A stretch of DNA of 64,000 nucleotides, from the NCBI GenBank assembly GCA_007026445.1, contig VDMD01000038.1, forward strand, positions 124,001 through 188,000, written 5' to 3'. Each line of letters starts with the position of its first letter. Positions within the stretch are counted from its first letter, which is position 1. Under the pieces are notes generated by a model. That model did not search any database. It was not told the DNA's origin and was given only the letters and a program-made list of their open reading frames with translations. Position numbers and translations under genes: made by a program. This document shows positions 56,545 through 64,000 of the stretch, in pieces. This stretch comes from Schizophyllum amplum (Eukaryota; Basidiomycota; Agaricomycetes; Agaricales; Schizophyllaceae).

Positions 56545-56960
56545 GAGTCTGGACAGTCACAGTCAACGCTCAGCGTTGAGCGTTGAGCAGACGCTGACCG
56601 AGAAACTCCGGCGCTTCGGAAGTGACCGATGCGTAAGGTCGTGACAGACGCAGGTGGCGTCCGGAGGATTCCACGCTCACGTGCATCCGGACATTCGAGT
56701 GCGTACTGCGTGTTCCCAACGGTTTTCGCCCCAAAACCCCCAGTCATTTGCCGCTGGCATGAGTATAAATGTATAATCAAAAAGTAAGCAGAGAAAACCG
56801 CAAGATACGGATTGAGGCAAGGCTCATGGAACGGTGTCACACAAGTTCAACGAGCGTGACAAAACGTCGGAGATGACATGGACATCTCGCCTCCGAAACG
56901 CCGGAGTTTCTCGGTCAACGCCTGCTCAACGCTGAGCGTTGACTATGACTGTCCAGACTC
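56545..56960. mobile_element. MITE with long inverted repeats and TTA target site (PIF/Harbinger-like)
   Basis: Ends of roughly 80 bp pair with few mismatches: GAGTCTGGACAGTC at 56545 and its complement ending at 56960, continuing through CAACGCTCAGCGTTGAGC and GACCGAGAAACTCCGGCG. TTA flanks both sides (56542-56544 and 56961-56963). 416 bp, no coding capacity. The left arm holds one extra GTTGAG hexamer. The TTA duplication suggests Harbinger. Confidence 0.82.
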
Positions 56961-57258
56961 TTACTATTGACCTCTGTTGATCACCTTAGACTCTTCAACA
57001 CGTGTCGCACCGGGGACGGGAGTAGATCCCGCCCTGTGCGGGGCGGTCTGGGGTCCTGCAGGCGCGGTTGTAACGAGTGCTGATAAGTTTCAGTCACAGT
57101 GAACGGCCCACCCTAATCAGTGATTGGATGAGTATGCGACCGATTGCCAAATGTGCGGTCGCGGCGACGAGCACTTATGTCAGCTCGCGACTCGCTTTTT
57201 GCACCGACGATCCCCCCGTGCGCGAGGTACTCGCACATCCGTTCGCACTCCTCCGTGA

Positions 57259-59802
57259 ATGGTTCCTGTCACATTCAAAGACAACCACACAGGTACCTCG
57301 GCGATAAAGAAAAAGAAGAAACCGCCCGCATGCGATTATTGCAAGGCGCGTCGGGTCATCTGCCACCCACAGCCGGATGGCAAGCCTTGTCCCCGATGCG
57401 TCGAGAAGGAAGTCATGTCAGTTCTCTCACCCATATCTGGACCTCGTCGTCTTGCTGACCTTCATTGGGCTGCAGATGTACCACGACGCCAGTCGTACGG
57501 CGCAAGCCGAGGCGGCGTGATGAGGGAGATCAAGCGAGGGATGAGAGTCCGTCGGTCCCCGCATCCTCAGCTACTACATCTACATCGAGCGCCTCCTCGT
57601 CGCGTGCTGGTGAGCAGAGCCGAGACCAGACTGACTCCCCAACTACCTCGGCCGTCCTCGCCTGGCAGGATGCCAACCACCTCGCCGGTCCTTTTGTTCA
57701 GGAGCTCATCAAGCGTACGTTGTACCCCACTGATACTCCCCCCATTCACCCTGGACTCGTCCAGACCTGGCTCATGTCTCTTCAGTCTTTCCGTCCCTGC
57801 CGCAATCGCAGCTGCCTCTCGTCCCGTATAGGCAAATCCACGACCAGCTTGAACGGTGCGCGTGGAACCCCGCGCAGCTGGCTCCCAAAGAGCGGGTGCT
57901 CGCGCACTGTATCATGGCCGTGACCGCGCTTGTGTCGACGCATCCATCGCTTGTTGGCGCGGACATGAGCGACCCGCAATTCGCTAGTTTCCTCACGTCC
58001 GCGAGCGTGATGACGACACCGGGCATCGACCTGCGCAAGCTCGGGCAGCGGCGGAGCGCACTCTCTCATCGACTACACCAGGAGGCCAGCCGGCTGGCGC
58101 TTGAGGTCGGCATCACCTCGATTACGACGGAGACGAACGCGGCATCGTGTTACCTACTTGAGTTTTTGGAGGCCTGTACGTGCTCAACTCCAACGCCACC
58201 TACGCGAAGGGTCTCATTCGCTCTCAGCTATCAACCCGTACGACAACCCGATGTCATGGACTGCGGCGATGATATGGCATACGAGATCGCTGGCTGAGTC
58301 CGACAAACACAGTGCACTGTTCGGTGTCACGTTTGGCCGTCTGCAATGGCCAGTGCACCTCGTGAGTCGCCAACGCTCGTCTCTCTTAAGGCTCCGTATT
58401 CACGGACTTGTACTAAAAATTGCATGCAGATGAACATCGCCATTCTTTCCCTCTGTGCCGGCCGCTCAATACCTTTGTGAGTTGTGTATTACACCGATAC
58501 AGCGAATGCAGACTCACAAAAGAATGACAGTACCGAACACGACGAGCGTCTCATATTCGGCCCTCCACCACCAACGTTAGAAGCGGCCACTTTTACATTG
58601 TCTAACCAGCCGATCACAGCGAAAAATCTTGGTACTTTTATGTATTCGTGTGAGTTGACCGTGCCTTTTCCACGACCTACTCACTGACCGCACCCATCCC
58701 AGTCACTTGCCACATCATACGTATAGCCCGTGAAAGCTCCGAGAATGTCATCGGACGTAGGTACAGCCATCTCTCATGTTTCCTCTGCTCAGTTTGCCCG
58801 CCAGCGTACGCTCGACGGTTTCCCCTCAACGAGGCTGCTCTCATCAATCATATTGCCGCTGTCGATGGGCTTCAGAAGACATCTCTCTTCCTGCACGACT
58901 GCATCGACATCGCTATTCCCATTGTGGTGCATGCCTGGATCAAGTCCGCGCTTGCCACCGCCTGCTTTGCCTCTGCAACCGCGCTCACAGGTCTCCTCGT
59001 CCCCCTCCATCGTGAACTCAAGCGTCGTCTCGCCTCAGGATCTGTTGTTGTGCTCGCAGAAGGTAGTGGCGGCGACTTCACCGCGGACGCGGCTCATCGC
59101 ACGCGGTGCCGCATCGAGCTGCTGCACAGGCAGGTGAGGGTGATTACCCTGCGAGCGATCATCGAAGCTACGAAGCGCGCGCGCGGATTGCCAAACCTTC
59201 CACGCCTGACGCTCATGCAGTGCTCGCGCGTCACTGCATGGGTGCAGCTATTGGTCGACGAGTGCGACGGCACTGGCATCTCGCCTGTCGAGCGGTACGA
59301 TGCTCTAGAGAAGTATGTCTAGCGTGTTTTGCGAGGGGTGGACTGAGCTCATGCGTGGTCATCTAGGTTGCGCGACCTCCTGAAGCTGGACGGGTTTACG
59401 TGGGTGGACCACACCGGGAGCGTTGCCGCAATCGAGGCGGAGATGGCCCTGCTCCAGGGAAAGCAGCAGCTCGTGCCGCGGTACATGTGTCCACACGTCC
59501 ATCCCAGCGACCTAGGTATGCAGGGTGCCAGTGCCAGCGATGCCGCGTACGCCGACGAACGAGCATTCATTGACGAGCACTACGGGGACGAGCAAGCTTA
59601 TGGCGAGCGCACGCCTTTTGTTGACAATCAGATGTACGGTGGCCCTTGGGACTCCGGCCTTGCGACTAGTATGCTTGGTGGTCCTGTTCTAGCGTCCGAC
59701 CTTGCGGCGGACGGTATTCCCCAGATGTTGGGCGATGCTGATCTCGATACGGTATTGGTACAGCCCGCCATGGCCCTCGGTTTCCGAGTCGGCCCTTGTT
59801 GA
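57259..59802 (+). CDS. Zn(II)2Cys6 transcription factor
   Basis: Fungus-specific regulator, nuclear. Nine exons: 57259-57416, 57476-57714, 57786-58175, 58228-58361, 58430-58476, 58531-58649, 58703-58756, 58793-59312, 59367-59802. The DNA-binding cluster is ACDYCKARRVICHPQ then PCPRCVEKEVIC, spacing C-x2-C-x6-C-x8-C-x2-C-x6-C; its last Cys is made by the first splice (donor GTCAGT). A basic linker (RRKPRRRDEGD) and a Ser/Thr stretch follow. The middle region resembles fungal-specific activator domains (ERVLAHCIMAVTALVSTHPS, NPYDNPMSWTAAMIWHTRSL, LIFGPPPPTLEAATF, LNEAALINHIAAVDGLQKTS). The C-terminus is acidic. Targets unknown. Confidence 0.88.
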
Positions 59803-60175
59803 TAGCGTGCATCTTGTCCCGACGTCAGAACATACTCGAAAGCAGTGTACTGTCTCTCAATTGTATCGTTATGAAGCGGAGCTGCTTGTCAGGATCAGAC
59901 ATTGAAGTACGAGCCGATGGATGGGCCTTTCCTCTGAGCTCTCGCCGCGGCGCTACTAAGAGCGATTCGTTCCTCAGATAGACGACGGGCAGCCAAGAGG
60001 AATTTGGAGCTTTACATTCACTGAGTCTATGGTCAACTTGGTGATGGAAGGAGCCCGAGAAGTTGAACGTTAAATCGGCGTCTGCACGTGTAAGTCACGG
60101 TCCCGTGCTCGTGACTGTTGGCGTCAACCGACTTCGCGTCCTTCGAACCGGTGCACTTCCCAAAGTCCGACGACC
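59803..60175. other. Intergenic, no gene recognised
   Basis: Between the regulator and RNase H2C, both plus strand. Nothing of note. Confidence 0.5.
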
Positions 60176-60865
60176 ATGTCACTCTCCATCAGCTCCTCTT
60201 GCGATGTGCGGAAACTGCCAACCGCGGACCCGAATCTTGTTCCCTTTCACATCAACCATACGGGTCCAGCACCAGTATCGACATACTTCATCGTGGACGC
60301 TGCGAAGGGAAACGTTGGCGCGCCAGATAATGGGGGAGCAACAACTTCGACATCGACAGCTGGCGAATCCTCTCTGGCTGGTCCCCTTAAGACAACAAAC
60401 ATAGCAGCTGCATGCGAGTCATCCTCTGCCCCCAAACGCGTCGTATCTGCCTTCCGTGGCCGTACCGTACATGGACTGCGCGTCGACGTGCCCGAGGGAT
60501 ATCTCGGCGTTGTCCTCCATGCAGACGGGCAGCCCACATCCCACCATTCCCGAGATACCAAACCGCAGAAGGGCCGGCCACGGCGGGGCAAGAAAACCAC
60601 GCCGATCGACGATGCAGACGAGTCGATCATGTTCGAGGATGCGCAAAAAGACGCGGACATTCGCCCTTCCCGTCTGCTGAATCCCGTCTCCCAGTTCTCC
60701 TCGTTCTTGGTGTGGGGCGCGGACATACCGGTGGACGAGGGGCGAGATGAGTATGTGCGAGCACTCACAGAGTGGACTACTCTAGCAGCGGAGGTGCGTA
60801 CGCGTGTTCATATGCGTTGTACCGAAGAGTAACGCGTACCCTTTCAGATACATAGGATGGATTGA
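60176..60865 (+). CDS. RNH203: Ribonuclease H2 subunit C (non-catalytic)
   Basis: Accessory subunit of RNase H2, which removes ribonucleotides from DNA and RNA-DNA hybrids; nuclear. Two exons, 60176-60793 and 60848-60865; the splice (GAG|GTGCGT ... TTTCAG) gives the end TEWTTLAAEIHRMD. Family core: LVPFHINHTGPAPVSTYF, VVSAFRGRTVHGLRVDVPEG, YLGVVLHA, later FSSFLVWGADIPVD. Between these is a low-complexity insert with a basic patch (KGRPRRGKK). Length about 211 residues is a little above the usual size because of the insert. Converges on the small gene ending at 60994. Confidence 0.85.
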
Positions 60866-60993
60866 TCTGCGCTGCTGTTCGATTCCCGTTTAGTCATACA
60901 TGCACCTGCCGGTGTTCGTTATATAACATCATGTCCTTTCGACCAGACCTCCCAATCATCGTCCTCAATATTTCCACGCCACTTCATCAATTC

Positions 60994-61720
60994 TACCCCT
61001 CCACTCTCTTGGTGAGGCCTGGGTCCGCGGTCTTCATCAACGTCGGGTCCTGCTTGTCCCTCGTCCCTGGCGCCGCCCTCCGCTTCTTCTGCTGGAGTCG
61101 TCGAGCCTGCTTGAGCTCGCGAGTATCGGAAGCTGGGCAGTGGATCAGTCAGGCACGGGCAGGGGGGAAGGCGCCCTATCATCAACGTTCAACACCCAAC
61201 AGCAGCGTATCCCACTCACCCATACCCTCCCTAAGCATGCCCCCGTCGTCCGTGGCTTTCAAGGTCTGCAAGTCGTGGTCGGGTCAACGCACGGCTCGCC
61301 GTTCATCCAGCGACAAGCAAGGACTCACCTCCGCCGCCTTCTCTGCCTTCCCGGCACTTGCGCGCGCCACGCGCCCATGTACCGCGCGGGAGATGGGGTT
61401 TCCGCTTTGTTGCGCCTTCACGCCATGCGCGATGGCTCTGGAAGATGACGTCAGTAACGACCGTTCGCAGCTGGGCTCAGAAGAGCGAACGAGCTCGCGA
61501 GGGAAGGATCAGAAGAGCGAACGAGCTCGCGAGGGAAGGAATTCAACAAAGCGCGATGCATGATGCTGATGCTATGACTCTACACTCACTTCTTCGCCTC
61601 CTGTGCCATCTTGGCCTCCGCGTCCGGGTCCGCCCTCACGGTCCCTGCTTCCTTCATCTCGCGGTGTTCCCGCGCGACGCGCTCGACGCGCGTGGCGGCT
61701 TCGTAAGTGCTTGAGGACAT
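60994..61720 (-). CDS. Small basic hypothetical protein
   Basis: Four exons in phase: 61590-61720, 61329-61437, 61220-61265, 60994-61132. Protein of about 141 residues: MSSSTYEAATRVERVAREHR, then ADPDAEAKMAQEAKKAIAHG, VHGRVARASAGKAEKAAETL, RELKQARRLQQKKRRAAPGT, ending ADPGLTKRVEG. Ala/Lys/Glu-rich, mostly helical by eye, no known domain. Intron 1 contains a perfect or near-perfect 32-bp direct duplication (61478-61541, AGAAGAGCGAACGAGCTCGC unit). Confidence 0.65.
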
Positions 61721-62164
61721 GGTCGGGGTGAATGGGGTGGACGCGTCAGTCCTCGAGTCGATGGAGAGCGTTCGGTCGAGATAGTAATACAGTAACAGTC
61801 GGAAAGTTGAGGTGATGTGCAAAGATACTTGCCCAAGTTAGATGCCAAAATTCGTGAGGGAAGTCAGCCACGTATCTCGTGGTGAGAAGAGAGGCCGAAG
61901 TGCGCTGGCCATGCACTAGCGCCGTGCCCCTCCCCTTGCGTCATTCGTCTCCCAAAAGCTACGCTTCACCAGTCAGGGCAGTTTAGCACTGCCACATATG
62001 TAGGGAGCAATGTCCGGATACACCTAGCCTCGCAAAGCTGCAGAATCGCCCGTCTGTCTATTCATTCTGAATCGAGGAGCAGGACATACCACAGCAACTT
62101 CAAGTCGATTGATTGGTCTGGAGCGAAACATGAAAAAGATATATGAGTACGTACGCCTCTACAT
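61721..62164. other. Intergenic, no gene recognised
   Basis: Upstream of the small basic gene and flanking tRNA-Glu. No ORF with motifs. Confidence 0.5.
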
Positions 62165-62235
62165 TCCGGTACGGGGAATCGAACCCCGAGCTGCCGCGTG
62201 AAAGGCGGCAATGTTAGCCGTTACACCATACCGGA
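62165..62235 (-). tRNA. tRNA-Glu (anticodon UUC)
   Basis: On the minus strand: acceptor TCCGGTA pairing with TACCGGA, D-arm GGTGTAACGGCT, anticodon stem GCCGC/GCGGC with loop CTTTCAC (anticodon TTC), T-arm GGTTCGATTCC. Differs from the CUC tRNA at 25242 mainly in the acceptor stem and anticodon. Confidence 0.93.
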
Positions 62236-62573
62236 TTGTGAAGGCATTTGGTATGTAGAATCTATCTACACCTAAAAAAAACTAAAGTCCCGAGTAGACG
62301 TGCCTCGCGAAAACCATGTACATCTTCGCTCATCCGTAAACGCTATCGATGCAGCAAGTAATCGTTATTGTATATAGTACACTAGTCGAAGAGGGATGCA
62401 AGGAATAAAAGTACAATGACTGACACCGAACCGCAGTCGGTCATCATGAAGCATAACGTTCGTGCGCGCTCTATCGTCCCCCTGGTCGTCTCCTTCAACA
62501 ATCGCCATTCCACCCTACTTCCCTTCCCTCCGTTACCTGATCAATCCATATCTCCGCTACATATTTGCCCGCC

Positions 62574-64000
62574 TCAGAACTCCGCCCCATACTCCTCCAA
62601 CGCCTCCCTCAGGGCCTGCCCACCCTCCTCCCAGCTCAGCAACCGCCCGTCCTTCCCCCGGAAGCGCGATTCCCACTTAACCGAGAAAGGCTGTGGGTGC
62701 GCGTTCGCGCTCTCCGTGAAGGCGAGCACATTGATCGGCCGGCAGGGGTCCGCGTTGATCTTGAAGGCCCAGAGGAGGAGCGCGGTGTTGAGGAAAACGG
62801 ACGCGGTCGCCATATGCGAACCGGGGCAGACTCTGCCAAGGATGGGTTAGCAAATGAGTCAAGGCGGCATGGGGCGGAGAAGTGTGATGGCCAGAGAACA
62901 GAACCGTACCTCCTCCCGAACCCAAACGGATAGTTCTTCATATCCTCCCTCAAGTTGCCCTCCTCGTCCAGCCACCGCTGCGGGTTGAACGCCTCCGGAT
63001 CAGGGAAACACGCCGGGTCGCGACCCACGCTCCAGACGTTGCCATATACGGTCGCGCCGGCGGGTATGAGCTGGCCTTCCCAGATGATGTCCTTGGTAGC
63101 CTTGTGTGGGGCACCTTAGATCAACCACAACTTTGAGCACATGCATAGAATCATAGAAAGAGCGACGCACCTCCTGCAGTCACCGGACGCCATCTGAACG
63201 ACTCGAGCACGAACGCCATCGTCTGCGGGAGCACGTCCTTGTCCGCGTAGGTGGGTACTATGCGTTCATAGTCAGCTTTGCTTTTACGCGAGGAGATAGC
63301 AATATGGCAAAATAATAAGAAACGTTGAAAGCGAGGACCCCCGAAAGAATATAAGCCACGTCTACCACCTCAGAAAATCCAACGCACAGGAAAAGTGCAG
63401 AAACTGATGAAGAAGACTCACCTCTCCCGCGCCCGATGACCGCCTCGAGCTCCTGCGCGACCTTCTCCTGCGCCTCGGGATGGGTGGCAGCAGCCATGAC
63501 GCAGACGCTGATCGCGGACGCCGTCGTGTCAGAGCCAGCACCGAACATAGAGCCTGAATATCGTGTCAGCTATCGAGTCGACACGCGTGCCAATTAATGA
63601 CAGCGTGAAGCGCCTTTGGAAAAGGTGCCATCACCCTGCAACATACCTGCCAAATACGCCGCCTCGCCATCGTCGAGCCCGAGAGCTTGCTGCTGCTCAA
63701 TGACATACGCGCCGAAAGAGGGCTTCAAGGTCGGATCGTTACGCGCCTGTCAAGAGATCGAACGGTCAGATTCCGTACTGATGCGAAAATTGACTGCCGC
63801 ACCTTCCGCTCCTTCACCTCCGCTAACTGCGTTTTGAACAAATCGAGCTCCTCCTGGTGGCCCTCCTGTAGCCAACGCAGGTAACCGGGGACATACCTGA
63901 TGGATGGCGAGTTAGCCCACGTAAAAGAGAAATGAATGGCCGCTCGGGTAGATGTCAGGTAGAAAGATGCAATGGGTATGTCCATGTCAACAACGCGGGG
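62574..64000 (-). CDS. Cytochrome P450, C-terminal part (5' end beyond right edge)
   Basis: Heme monooxygenase, ER membrane by family. Exons read from the right: 63803-63896, 63647-63746, 63422-63553, 63171-63257, 62910-63114, 62574-62832. Motifs in order: YVPGYLRWLQEGHQEELDLF, the I-helix SMFGAGSDTTASAIS, the K-helix ExxR as LESFRWRPV, PHKATKDIIWEGQLIPAGAT, PEAFNPQRWL, and the heme loop FGFGRRVCPGSHM. It ends with LREALEEYGAEF and a stop at 62574. The segment 63900-64000 could be intron plus a preceding exon; not resolved. The type resembles the multi-substrate P450s common in wood-decay fungi; subfamily not assigned. Confidence 0.9.

Noticed and set aside
60862..61563. 233-codon plus-strand ORF after RNase H2C
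   Set aside because: Antisense to the four-exon small basic gene, whose splice phases agree.
1..64000. CRISPR arrays, operons, riboswitches
   Set aside because: Eukaryotic gene structure throughout; tandem repeats here are minisatellites without spacer-repeat pattern.

Overview
The window is nuclear DNA of a filamentous basidiomycete. The genes are rich in short introns (about 47-70 nt, GTRNGT donors, CTRAC branch sites, YAG acceptors). Gene content is fungal: a Zn2Cys6 regulator, a GH71 alpha-1,3-glucanase, a fused PurK-PurE ADE2, a VBA-type MFS permease and a cytochrome P450. GC-rich third positions and the recognisable homologues point to an Agaricomycete, probably a wood-decay polypore; that last step is inference.

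Layout. 1-10.5 kb: an aldo-keto reductase cut by the left edge (minus), a CACTA-like element, an MFS permease (minus) and a low-complexity K/R-rich protein (minus). 10.5-19.2 kb: mostly non-coding, with an unusual series of repeated exon-intron units on the plus strand, a Ser/Pro-rich protein (minus) and weak ORFs. 19.2-29.5 kb: a degenerate half-size ABC protein, an LRR-like protein, tRNA-Glu(CUC), and two tandem NAD(P)-dependent reductases with a decayed copy of the LRR-like gene between them. 30.5-40.7 kb: a DJ-1/PfpI protein, a secreted GH71 mutanase containing two microexons, the divergent pair RSA3/ADE2, and two paralogous coiled-coil genes. 41.1-49.05 kb: an island of nested non-autonomous hAT-like elements followed by a 5'-truncated Tad-like LINE with its poly(A) tail. 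49.7-64 kb: a four-exon orphan gene with a MITE in its first intron, a mitochondrial-type J-domain protein, actin-binding protein ABP1, a Harbinger-like MITE, a Zn2Cys6 factor, RNase H2 subunit C, a small basic protein, tRNA-Glu(UUC) and a P450 cut by the right edge.

There is no obvious metabolic cluster; the genes are mostly independent housekeeping or accessory functions. The most unusual items are the 10-nt plus 4-nt microexon pair in the GH71 gene, the repeated exon-intron units near 11 kb, the ABC protein that has lost its catalytic glutamate and H-loop histidine, the LINE ORF whose RNase H domain has lost all four catalytic acids, and the layered transposon island with readable target-site duplications. 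Many long ORFs here are antisense shadows of GC-rich exons and were left out. Exon joins were worked out by eye from splice consensus, phase and protein continuity, and have not been tested against transcripts.
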